Shown: one piece after another, positions 27,487-35,599 of the stretch | Layout of the letters: every line of letters begins with the position of its first letter | How positions within the stretch are numbered: position 1 is the first letter of the stretch | NCBI RefSeq assembly: GCF_900108945.1 | Contig: NZ_FNYE01000010.1 | Location: 158,979-222,978, forward strand | Reading direction: 5' to 3' | DNA from: Paraburkholderia diazotrophica | Lineage (GTDB): Bacteria; Pseudomonadota; Gammaproteobacteria; Burkholderiales; Burkholderiaceae | DNA length: 64,000 bases | Position numbers and translations under genes: made by a program | The notes under the pieces: generated by a model | What the model was told of the DNA's origin: nothing | The model's input: the letters and a program-made list of their open reading frames with translations, nothing else | The model's database searches: none

Positions 27487-29490
27487 TCAGCTCCCCGCGT
27501 CGCGCACGCGCTGCGGCTCGCGCTGGATCAGTCTGCGCTCGGGCCACAGCCACACGATAATCGACGCCGCGCAGCCCACCAGCATTGCCGCCACGAGCCA
27601 CCACGCGAGCAGCGCAAGCCCCGCGAAAAGCAGCGTCGCGCATGCGCTCAACACGAAAGGCGTGTACGAGTCTTCCGGCATCTTCAGGATCACGTCCGGC
27701 CGCGCTTCGAGCGCCGTCGTGCCGAGCGCTTCGCGGCCTCGATCGAGAATGAAGCCCTCTTCGAGCGACGAGCGCAAACCGTTCTGCCCCTCCTCTTCGA
27801 TGCGTCCTTCCCATAACGGGTGCCGGCTCGCGATCGTCGGCGCGACGGCGAAGTTATACGGAGGCGGTGGCGAAGTCGTCGACCATTCGAGCGTGCCGGC
27901 GTCCCATGGGTTGTCGCCTGCGACGGCGCCGCGCCGCAAGCTGTAGAGCAGATCGCACAGGAAGATCAGGATGCCGAGCGCGAGCACGAACGAACCCACG
28001 GACGTAATCAGGTTCACCGTGCTCCAGCCCATGTCTGGCGCGTACGTATAGATGCGGCGCGGCATGCCGAGCAGTCCCGCAAGATGCATCGGAAAGAACG
28101 CCACGTTGAAGCCGATGAACATCACCCAGAAGGCAAATTTGCCGATACGCTCGCTCATCATGCGTCCCGTGAACTTCGGGAACCAGAAGTACACGCCGCC
28201 GATCACGGGAAACACGTTGATGCCGAGCAGCACGTAATGCAGATGCGCGACGACGAAGTAGGTGTCCGTCAATTGCCAGTCGAAAGGCACGGCCGCCGTC
28301 ATCACGCCCGATACGCCGCCGATCACGAACAGCAGGACGAAGCCCGCGAAGTAATAGAACGGCACGCGGAACACGGGACGCCCCGTCCAGATCGTCGCGA
28401 TCCACGCGAAGGTCGCGATCGCGCTCGGCACGGCAATCGCCATGCTCGCCGCGCCGAACAGCGACAGCGCGAGCGCGGGCAAGCCCGTCGCGAACATATG
28501 GTGAATCCAGACGACGAAGCCGATCAGCATCGTCGCGACCGTCGACAGCGCGACGGGCCCATAGCCCACCAGCGGCCGGCGGCAGAACACGGGCAACGCA
28601 TCGGAGACGATGCCCATCGCAGGCAGCACGACGACATACACCCACGGATGCGCGAAGATCCAGAACAAGTGTTGCCACAACAACGCACGTCCGCCGTTCG
28701 CCACGTCGAAGAAGTGCGTGCCGATGCGCCGGTCCATCCACAACAGCAGAAACGCGAGGCTCACCGACGGCACCGCCAGCAGATTGCCGCACGACGCCGT
28801 CATCGTGCCCCACACGAGCACCGGGATGCGATCGAGCGACATGCCCGACGCGCGCATGCGCAGCAGCGTCACGACGAAGTTCACCGCGCCGACGGTCGTC
28901 GAAATGCCGAGCAGCACCATGCCGAGCGCGTACACGTCGATGTTCGGCCCCGTGTCGTATTCGAGCCCGGACAGCGGCACATAGTTGAACCAGCCGGCGT
29001 CGGGCGCTTCGCCGAGCGGAAAGCTCGCATACAGAAAGATCGCTGCGAACAGAAAGATCCAGTACGAGAACGCGTTAAGGCGCGGAAACGCCATGTCGCG
29101 CGCGCCGAGTATCAGCGGCCATAGATAGTTCGAAAAGCCGGACAGCACGGGCAGCGCGTACAGGAAGATCATCGTCACGCCGTGCATCGTGAAGAGCTGG
29201 TTGTATTGCTCCGGCGTGAGCACCGTGCCGTTCGGCTGAGCGAGCTGCACGCGCATGATGAGCGCCTCGACGCCGCCCGCGATCAGGAACACAAAGGCCG
29301 TGACGAGATAGCGAATGCCGATGCGCTTGTGATCGACAGTCGACAGCCAGCCGCGCCACCCCGGCGGCGTCTCCCACCGTTCGCGAAGGGCCTTCTCTGC
29401 CGCGCTGCCGCGCGCGACGACGCCGCGCCGCAACGTGCGCTCGAGCGGCTCGCGCGAGGAAGTCGAAGAAGGAGTCGTCGTGTCGGCCAT
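27487..29490 (-). CDS. Cytochrome c oxidase subunit I, non-canonical proton channels
   Basis: The 667-residue catalytic subunit of a heme-copper oxidase, reducing O2 to water in the inner membrane. All metal ligands are present: His103 (MHGVTM, low-spin heme), His281 and Tyr285 in HPWVY, His330-His331 (CuB), His416 and His418 (VVAHLHYV). The D-channel entry Asp132 (ARDMAFPRLN) is kept. However, HPEVY reads HPWVY, so the proton-gating Glu is Trp283, and the K-channel Lys in VPTGIK is Ala359 (VPSAIA). It also lacks the YS motif of A2 oxidases (FAHPW here). A ~110-residue extension with one or two extra helices follows the 12-helix core. It is encoded 16 bp after subunit II. Overall it resembles alternative CoxN-type oxidases; gene symbol left open. 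Confidence 0.95.
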   Translation of the reverse strand: MADTTTPSSTSSREPLERTLRRGVVARGSAAEKALRERWETPPGWRGWLSTVDHKRIGIRYLVTAFVFLIAGGVEALIMRVQLAQPNGTVLTPEQYNQLFTMHGVTMIFLYALPVLSGFSNYLWPLILGARDMAFPRLNAFSYWIFLFAAIFLYASFPLGEAPDAGWFNYVPLSGLEYDTGPNIDVYALGMVLLGISTTVGAVNFVVTLLRMRASGMSLDRIPVLVWGTMTASCGNLLAVPSVSLAFLLLWMDRRIGTHFFDVANGGRALLWQHLFWIFAHPWVYVVVLPAMGIVSDALPVFCRRPLVGYGPVALSTVATMLIGFVVWIHHMFATGLPALALSLFGAASMAIAVPSAIATFAWIATIWTGRPVFRVPFYYFAGFVLLFVIGGVSGVMTAAVPFDWQLTDTYFVVAHLHYVLLGINVFPVIGGVYFWFPKFTGRMMSERIGKFAFWVMFIGFNVAFFPMHLAGLLGMPRRIYTYAPDMGWSTVNLITSVGSFVLALGILIFLCDLLYSLRRGAVAGDNPWDAGTLEWSTTSPPPPYNFAVAPTIASRHPLWEGRIEEEGQNGLRSSLEEGFILDRGREALGTTALEARPDVILKMPEDSYTPFVLSACATLLFAGLALLAWWLVAAMLVGCAASIIVWLWPERRLIQREPQRVRDAGS

Positions 29491-29506
29491 CCGTGTCTGT
29501 TCCCCG

Positions 29507-30580
29507 TCAATGCAAGGTCGCGAGATACGCGGACAGGGCCGCTGTCTCGTCCGTCGTCAGCGCGATACTGGGCATCAGCGAATCGGGCTTGATCCGCTGC
29601 GCGTGGCGAATCCAGTCGAGCTGATGCTCGCGCGTGTTCGTCAATGCGCCCGCCGCGATCAGCCTGCGCGCATTCAGATGCGTGAGATCGGGCGCCTGCG
29701 CGCCGTTCGCATCCGTGCCGCGCACCGTGTGACAACCGGCGCAGCGCGCGTCGAAGAGCTGTTTGCCGTGCGATGCCTGCGCACCGGCCGAAGCGGCGGC
29801 GGGCGTCGCGGGCTTCGCTTCCTCGCGGCGCCACGCATCGAAAGCGGCGCGCTCCTGCGCGACGACTTCGAACGCCATATGCGCATGCTGCGCGCCGCAA
29901 AACTGCGAGCATTGCCCGCGATACACGCCCGGCGCATCGGCCTGAATCCATTGCTCGTTGATCTGCCCCGGAATGGTCTGCGTCTTGCCCGCGAGTTGCG
30001 GCACCCAGAACGCGTGAACGACGTCGGCGCTTTTCAGCACGATCTTCACGGGTTCACCGACAGGGATGTGGATCTCGTTCGCCGTGGCGAATCCGGGGAT
30101 GCCGTCCGCCTCGTCGTAGTCGATCTTCCACCACCAGTCGTACGCCGTGACCGTCAACGTCAGCGAAGGCGCACGCGGCGGCGCCGCGACCGAATCGAGC
30201 GTAACGAGGGTATAGGCGAGCGTGGCCATCAGCAGCACGGACGAAATGCCCGTGCCGATGTACACCCAGCGAAGCGCGCGCTTTTCCCCTTGTTCAAGCG
30301 TGTTCGCGGCGAGTGCATGACGGCGGCGCGCAATCGCGACAGCGAGCAGCAGCGCGACGATCGCGATCACGCCCATCGAGAGCGCGGCGAGCGCCCAGCC
30401 GAGGCGCATCGTCGGCCCGGCGGCGGGACCGCCCGCGTGCAGGAAGTAATCGAGGGGCGCGCCCTGTGCATCGGTGTGTGCAGCCATCAAGCCAGCCATC
30501 GACGCGATCGCGGCGGCAGCGGGCGCACGAGTCCACACGCCTGTACCGCCGCGACGCGCGTCTTCCGGCCTCCGTTGCAT
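29507..30580 (-). CDS. Cytochrome c oxidase subunit II with fused cytochrome c domain
   Basis: A 357-residue subunit II of the caa3/CoxM type. After a signal-like N-terminus and two helices (about residues 60-85 and 103-130) comes a periplasmic cupredoxin domain with the CuA ligands: His189 (VVHAFWVP), Cys224, Cys228, His232 and Met235 in CSQFCGAQHAHM; the usual CSE is CSQ. A cytochrome c domain with CAGCH (280-284) is fused at the C-terminus, with Met in LMPSI as a likely sixth ligand. It accepts electrons, probably from the tri-heme cytochrome of the same operon. ATG 30580 follows GGGGGAG. It is the first gene of the five-gene operon (II, I, III, small subunit, cytochrome). Confidence 0.93.
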   Translation of the reverse strand: MQRRPEDARRGGTGVWTRAPAAAAIASMAGLMAAHTDAQGAPLDYFLHAGGPAAGPTMRLGWALAALSMGVIAIVALLLAVAIARRRHALAANTLEQGEKRALRWVYIGTGISSVLLMATLAYTLVTLDSVAAPPRAPSLTLTVTAYDWWWKIDYDEADGIPGFATANEIHIPVGEPVKIVLKSADVVHAFWVPQLAGKTQTIPGQINEQWIQADAPGVYRGQCSQFCGAQHAHMAFEVVAQERAAFDAWRREEAKPATPAAASAGAQASHGKQLFDARCAGCHTVRGTDANGAQAPDLTHLNARRLIAAGALTNTREHQLDWIRHAQRIKPDSLMPSIALTTDETAALSAYLATLH

Positions 30581-30764
30581 CCGCCTACTCCCCCTTTCGA
30601 TGCCTGCATACCGCAACATGACGCGCCCGTACTTGCCGAGCAAGAAACGGGCACGGTCCCGTCACGCGGTTTTCCCAATCAGGACGACAAGCCGCCGCGA
30701 ACGCCGCATCAGGTAGGCGAAGACATCCCTGCAAGCGCGAGCCCGCGATGCAGGTACGATTTAC

Positions 30765-30777
30765 ATCACGCCGTGAT
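30765..30777. promoter_or_regulatory. Palindrome upstream of the oxidase operon
   Basis: ATCACG-C-CGTGAT (30765-30777) is flanked by direct repeats of TTTACAT (30760-30766 and 30779-30785). It is ~185 bp upstream of the subunit II start and 60 bp past the end of the ThDP-enzyme gene. It is a candidate operator or activator site; it does not match the FNR consensus as far as I can see. Confidence 0.5.
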
Positions 30778-30836
30778 ATTTACATGCAAGACGGGCGCGG
30801 CGCTTCGCATGTAAGCGCATCACACACGACCGTCCG

Positions 30837-32630
30837 CTAGTCCTTCCCGCCCGGAATCACGGAGCCCAGCACCTGACGCGCGGTATTCGCAATCACGCTG
30901 CCTTCTTTCGGATCGCCTTCCATCAGCGTCCGCGCGAAAGCGCGCGCCTGCGCCATCGTCACGTGGGGCGGCAATGGCGGCACTTCCGGGTCCGACTTCA
31001 CTTCCAGCACGACGGGGCGCCTCGCGGCCAGCGCCGTTTCCCACGCATCGGGCAACAGCCCGGCATCGTCGACGTAAAGGCCCGTTAAACCGAGCAGCTC
31101 GGCGAACCGGTGATAAGGCACGTTGGGAATTTCCTGCGACGCGTTGAACTTCGGATCGCCTTCCATCACGCGCTGCTCCCACGTCACCTGATTCAGGTCC
31201 TCGTTGTTCAGCACCATGCAGATCCAGCGCGGATCGGCCCACTGTTTCCAGTACTTCGCGACGGTGATCAGCTCGGCCATGTTGTTCATCTGCATCGCGC
31301 CGTCGCCGACCATCGCGATCACGGGGCGGCCCGGATATGCAAATTTCGCGGCGATCGCATACGGAACGGCGGCGCCCATCGATGCGAGACCGCCCGACAA
31401 CGACGCCATCATTCCGCGGCGAATCTTCAGATCGCGTGCGTACCAGTTTGCGCACGAGCCGGAGTCGCTGGTAAGAATGACGTTATCGGGCAGGCGCGGC
31501 GACAGTTCGGTGAACGCGCGCTGCGGATTCACGCCCTTGCTCGATGGCTGATGCGCGCGCTCGTCGAGCGTCTCCCACCAGCGCGAGGTCCAGCGCTCGA
31601 TGCGTGAACGCCATACGTGACTGTCCTTCTCTTTCAGCAGCGGCAACAGCGCGCGCAATGTCTCGGCGCTGTCGCCGACGAGGTTCACTTCCATCGGATA
31701 CCGCAGGCTCAGCATGTCGGCCTTGATGTCGATCTGCACGCCGCGCGCATCACCTTCCTTCGGCAGAAATTCCGAGTACGGAAAGCCCGAGCCGATCATC
31801 AGCAGCGTGTCGCATGACGTCATCAGCTCGTAGCTGGGTTTCGTGCCGAGCAGGCCGATCGATCCCGTTACCCACGGCAGATCGTCCGGCAATACGGCCT
31901 TGCCGAGCAGTGCTTTCGCGACGCCCGCGCCGAGCCGGTCCGCCACGGCGATCACTTCATCCGTTGCATTCAACGCACCGGCGCCGACCAGAATCGCGAC
32001 CTTGTGACCAGCATTGAGCACATCGGCGGCGCGTTGCAGATCGTCTTGCGCGGGCACGACTCTCGGCCGCGAATAGCCGACGCCCGAATGTGCGGTGCCG
32101 TGCTTGCGCGCGGGCGGCTCGAATTCGAGGTCCTGCAAGTCGTTCGGCAAGACGAGCGCCGTCACGCGCCGCTCCGATAACGCAATGCGTATCGCGCGAT
32201 CGATCATGTGCCGCACCTGTGCTGGCACGCTCGCCTGCTGCACGTACGAGCCCGCGACGTCCTTGAACATCGCCGCAATGTCGACTTCCTGCTGATAGTG
32301 CGAGCCCAGCGCGGCGCGCGCCTGCTGGCCGGCGATCGCGAGCACGGGCATGTGGTCCATCCGTGCGTCGTAGAGGCCGGTGATCAGATGCGCGGCGCCC
32401 GGCCCCGACGTCGCGATGCAGACGCCCAGCTCGCCGGTGAACTTCGCGTGCGCGCTCGCCATGAACGCGGCCATTTCTTCGTGACGCGCCTGCACGAATT
32501 CGATCTTCCCTTCCGCCCGATTCAGCGCGCCGAAAACACCGTTGATGCCATCGCCCGGATAGCCGTACATGCGTCTTACGCCCCATTGATGCAGCCTGTC
32601 GACGATGAAGTCGCCCACTGTCTTTGCCAT
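30837..32630 (-). CDS. ThDP-dependent pyruvate dehydrogenase/oxidase-like enzyme (PoxB-type)
   Basis: A 597-residue thiamine-diphosphate enzyme of the POX/AHAS family. The N-terminal pyrimidine-binding domain carries the catalytic Glu in ARHEEMAAFMASAHAKF; the C-terminal domain has the ThDP/Mg motif VGDGAMQMNNMAELITVAKYW ending with NNEDLNQVTWEQR. The architecture suits quinone-linked pyruvate decarboxylation to acetate or an equivalent 2-oxo acid reaction. The C-terminus lacks an obvious amphipathic membrane-binding helix as in E. coli PoxB, so lipid activation is uncertain. ATG 32630 follows GGAGG. It is upstream of, and on the same strand as, the oxidase operon, 256 bp away, and divergent from the enolase-superfamily gene. 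Confidence 0.88.
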   Translation of the reverse strand: MAKTVGDFIVDRLHQWGVRRMYGYPGDGINGVFGALNRAEGKIEFVQARHEEMAAFMASAHAKFTGELGVCIATSGPGAAHLITGLYDARMDHMPVLAIAGQQARAALGSHYQQEVDIAAMFKDVAGSYVQQASVPAQVRHMIDRAIRIALSERRVTALVLPNDLQDLEFEPPARKHGTAHSGVGYSRPRVVPAQDDLQRAADVLNAGHKVAILVGAGALNATDEVIAVADRLGAGVAKALLGKAVLPDDLPWVTGSIGLLGTKPSYELMTSCDTLLMIGSGFPYSEFLPKEGDARGVQIDIKADMLSLRYPMEVNLVGDSAETLRALLPLLKEKDSHVWRSRIERWTSRWWETLDERAHQPSSKGVNPQRAFTELSPRLPDNVILTSDSGSCANWYARDLKIRRGMMASLSGGLASMGAAVPYAIAAKFAYPGRPVIAMVGDGAMQMNNMAELITVAKYWKQWADPRWICMVLNNEDLNQVTWEQRVMEGDPKFNASQEIPNVPYHRFAELLGLTGLYVDDAGLLPDAWETALAARRPVVLEVKSDPEVPPLPPHVTMAQARAFARTLMEGDPKEGSVIANTARQVLGSVIPGGKD

Positions 32631-32794
32631 GAAAGCCTCCGCAGAAGAGAAGTTGTGCATGTCCTTGTGCGGACACTGCGCCGTCTGTCGAGACAGCAAG
32701 ACTCGCGCCCCATCGCGCGAAACCCTGCTGTAAGGCACATCCATTGCTGGCCGGTGAGTAGCGCAACACGACCTGTCACAGCCGCCTGTCACGG

Positions 32795-33943
32795 ATGCAT
32801 ACCATGCACGAAGCCGCTTCTTCTACGACGACGGATCGTTACGCCACGGCGCTCATCACGAGAATCACGGCAGACGCCTACACGATTCCGACGGATGCGC
32901 CCGAGGCAGACGGAACATTCGAATGGAACTCGACGACGCTCGTGGTCGCCGAAGTCGAAGCCGCTGGCGTCACGGGCCTTGGCTACACGTATAGCGACGC
33001 CTGCACGGTGCCGTTGATAAGACACGCGCTCGCCGATGTGCTGATCGGCGAAGATGCGTCGCAAGTGCGGCGCTTGTGGCTTCGGATGCAGCGCCGCGTG
33101 CGCAACCTCGGTCGCGAAGGCATTGCGGCAACGGCGATCTCCGCGTTGGACTGTGCGCTATGGGACCTGCACGCAAAGCGCCTGAACGTTCCTCTCGCGA
33201 TGCTGCTGGGCCAGGCGCGCGATCGCGTGCCCGTCTATGGAAGCGGAGGCTTCACCACCTATACCGATGCGCAAATGCGCGAGCAGTTGACGCGCTGGGT
33301 GCACGACGACGGATGTCGGTGGGTGAAGATCAAGATCGGCAGCGAGCCGCAGCGTGATCCCGCACGCGTGCGATGCGCGCGCGATGCGATCGGCGATGAC
33401 GCGGGGTTGTTCGTCGATGCGAATGGCGCGTATGACAGAAAGACCGCGCTGCGATTTGCGGCGCAGTTCGCGGAACAGCATGTGCGATGGTTCGAAGAGC
33501 CCGTCAGTTCGGATGATCTCGCAGGGCTTCACGCGATCCGATGCAGCGCGCCGCCCGGAATGGACATTGCTGCCGGCGAGTACGGCTATACGCTGGACTA
33601 CTTTCGGCGGATGCTCGAAGAGAATGCCGTCGACGTGCTTCAGGCCGATGCGAGCCGTTGCGGCGGCATCACGGGCTTCATCGAGGCCGCTCACGCCGCG
33701 GCGGCTTTTCATGTGCCGCTGTCCGCTCACTGCGCACCGGCCTTGCATCTGCATGCCGCGACGGCCGTGCCTGGAATCGGGCATCAGGAGTGGTTTCACG
33801 ATCATGCGCGCATCGAGTCGATGCTGTTCGATGGCGCGCCGCGTGTTGCGGATGGAAGCATTGCGCCCGATCTTTCACGGCCCGGCTGCGGCCTCGAATT
33901 CAAGCGCCAGGACGCTCGCCGCTTTGCGACCAGCGTGCGTTGA
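32795..33943 (+). CDS. Enolase-superfamily enzyme (mandelate racemase/muconate lactonizing type)
   Basis: A 382-residue metal-dependent enzyme of the enolase superfamily. The capping domain is followed by a (beta/alpha)8 barrel with the KxK acid-base pair in WVKIKIG, metal ligands Asp in FVDANGAY, Glu in WFEEPVSSD and Glu in AAGEYGYT, then QADASRCGGITG and the His of PLSAHCAPALH, which fits the mandelate-racemase subgroup. It should abstract the alpha proton of a carboxylate such as a sugar acid. Two start ATGs (32795 and 32804) exist, neither with a strong ribosome-binding site. It opens a plus-strand run with a dehydrogenase pair and an SDR, suggesting a sugar- or acid-utilisation route, which is an inference. 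Confidence 0.88.
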   Translation: MHTMHEAASSTTTDRYATALITRITADAYTIPTDAPEADGTFEWNSTTLVVAEVEAAGVTGLGYTYSDACTVPLIRHALADVLIGEDASQVRRLWLRMQRRVRNLGREGIAATAISALDCALWDLHAKRLNVPLAMLLGQARDRVPVYGSGGFTTYTDAQMREQLTRWVHDDGCRWVKIKIGSEPQRDPARVRCARDAIGDDAGLFVDANGAYDRKTALRFAAQFAEQHVRWFEEPVSSDDLAGLHAIRCSAPPGMDIAAGEYGYTLDYFRRMLEENAVDVLQADASRCGGITGFIEAAHAAAAFHVPLSAHCAPALHLHAATAVPGIGHQEWFHDHARIESMLFDGAPRVADGSIAPDLSRPGCGLEFKRQDARRFATSVR

Positions 33944-34014
33944 AAGAACCGAACACCACGTATCGAATCCACGCTGACGCATCGAGCGGACCTTATGCAA
34001 ACGATCTGACCACG

Positions 34015-34971
34015 ATGACAAGAACTGCGTTATATGTGCTCGGCGTGCTCTGCGCTGCCTCCGGTGTCGCCGCGCTCGCAACGAAAACGAACAGCGCGCC
34101 CGCGCGGCAACGAGCCCGTCTTGCAAACGCACCGGCTAGTGCGACGGGCACGGCATCGCGCGCTCACATCGATGCCGCGCGCGGTTTCAATCACGGTTCC
34201 GCGTTGCTCGCTTTTTCCGCGCTCGCCGACAGCGCGGTCGAGCACTATCGCGGATCGTTCGACAACCCGGCCATGTATACGCCGCTCGTGTCCGCGACCT
34301 GCGCGCTGATCGCCGGACTGCACGGCGGCGCGGACCGCACCGAGGCCGCGCATTCGATCCGCCACGCGGTGTATGTCACGGCAGCGGTGGCAGGCGTCGC
34401 CGGGACGGCATTTCATCTCTACAACGTCACGAAGCGGCCGGGCGGCTTCAGCTGGCACAACCTGTTCTATGGCGCTCCGCTGGGCGCGCCGATGTCGCTG
34501 CTGCTGTCCGGCGCGCTCGGGGCAGTCGGCGAGCGTTTGCGCAACGAACCCGCTGTCGATCCGCGTCTGTTCGGCATGCCTGCCGGCAAGGCGCTCGCGC
34601 TCGCGGCCAGTATCGGATTAGCGGGCACGGTTGCCGAAGTCGGCCTGCTGCATTTTCGCGGCGCGTTCCAGCACCGCGCGATGTATGCGCCCGTCACCGT
34701 GCCGCCGCTCGCCGCTGCGATGCTCGCGAACGCCGCGCTATCCGCGCCACGGCAGCACTGGCTCACGCGAATCTGGTTGCGCGTGACGGCCGTGCTCGGT
34801 GTGGTCGGCACGCTGTTCCATGCACGGGGTATCGCTCGCAGCCAGGGCGGCTGGCGCAACTGGTCGCAGAACATTCTGGGCGGGCCGCCCTTGCCCGCGC
34901 CGCCCAGCTTCACCGCGCTCGCGCTGGCAGGACTTGCCGCCTTGCGCATGAGGGAGACAGAAAATGAATGA
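34015..34971 (+). CDS. Multi-pass membrane protein, unknown family
   Basis: A 318-residue predicted inner-membrane protein with a signal-anchor-like first helix (LYVLGVLCAASGVAALAT) and about eight further hydrophobic segments, arranged as two similar halves: each contains a FRG/YRGSF-x-AMYxP motif (EHYRGSFDNPAMYTPL near residue 75 and LHFRGAFQHRAMYAPV near 215), so the protein arose by internal duplication. The second half ends with GGWRNWSQNILGGPPLPAPPSF. The start ATG has no clear ribosome-binding site. Its stop overlaps the dehydrogenase subunit gene by 8 bp, so it belongs to that operon and may anchor or serve the GMC dehydrogenase. I do not recognise the family. Confidence 0.75.
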   Translation: MTRTALYVLGVLCAASGVAALATKTNSAPARQRARLANAPASATGTASRAHIDAARGFNHGSALLAFSALADSAVEHYRGSFDNPAMYTPLVSATCALIAGLHGGADRTEAAHSIRHAVYVTAAVAGVAGTAFHLYNVTKRPGGFSWHNLFYGAPLGAPMSLLLSGALGAVGERLRNEPAVDPRLFGMPAGKALALAASIGLAGTVAEVGLLHFRGAFQHRAMYAPVTVPPLAAAMLANAALSAPRQHWLTRIWLRVTAVLGVVGTLFHARGIARSQGGWRNWSQNILGGPPLPAPPSFTALALAGLAALRMRETENE

Positions 34972-35599
34972 CGCCACGCCTCTACCCGATTACACCGGCT
35001 ATGACGTGCTCGACAAACGCGACACGCCATCGTGGGACGACGCGTCGCGCGCAGTCATCGGCGATCGCATCGCGACGGCCGATGAGCCCGCGTGGTGCAA
35101 TCGCGAGCAGTGGCGTACGCTGCGCGCGCTGTGCGCGATCATCGTCCCGCAGCCGGAGAACCGGCCACCCGTGCCGCTTGCCGCGCTCGTCGATCGCAAG
35201 ATCGCGACGGGCAAGAGCGACGGCTATCGCCGTGCCGGTCTGCCTGCGTTGCAGGAAGCATGGCGAATCGGTCTCGCGGCACTCGACGACGAAAGCGTTC
35301 ACCGACACGGCGCCGCCTTCGCCGACCTCGACGAGCGCACATGCATCGCTCTCGTTCAGGCGATGGAGCATGGAACGCTGACACGCGACACATGGCGCAA
35401 CATGTCGTCGAAGCTGTTTTTCACGCAGCGCGTGCTGCTCGATATCTGCACGACCTACTATTCGCATCCATCGGCGTGGAGCACGATCGGATTCGGCGGG
35501 CCAGCGAATCCGCGCGGCTACGTGCGCATGTACTTCAATCGTCGCGATCCGTGGGAAGGCAAAGAAGTGCCGCCCGAGGAGAGACAGCGTGCTCGATGA
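34964..35599 (+). CDS. Gluconate 2-dehydrogenase subunit 3 family protein
   Basis: A 211-residue protein of the gluconate 2-dehydrogenase subunit 3 (small subunit) family, recognised by REQWRTLRALCAIIVPQPENRPPVPLAALVDRKIATGKSDGYR-type content and the C-terminal YYSHPSAWSTIGFGGPANPRGYV. Such subunits bind the GMC flavoprotein subunit and help its export or stability. Family members often carry a Tat signal; none is visible here, so this complex may work on the cytoplasmic side. The gene overlaps its upstream neighbour by 8 bp and the GMC gene by 11 bp, so all three are coupled. Confidence 0.88.
   Translation: MNDATPLPDYTGYDVLDKRDTPSWDDASRAVIGDRIATADEPAWCNREQWRTLRALCAIIVPQPENRPPVPLAALVDRKIATGKSDGYRRAGLPALQEAWRIGLAALDDESVHRHGAAFADLDERTCIALVQAMEHGTLTRDTWRNMSSKLFFTQRVLLDICTTYYSHPSAWSTIGFGGPANPRGYVRMYFNRRDPWEGKEVPPEERQRAR

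Noticed and set aside
27820..29124. 434-codon plus-strand frame opposite oxidase subunit I
   Set aside because: His/Arg-rich shadow of the subunit I gene with no start signals.
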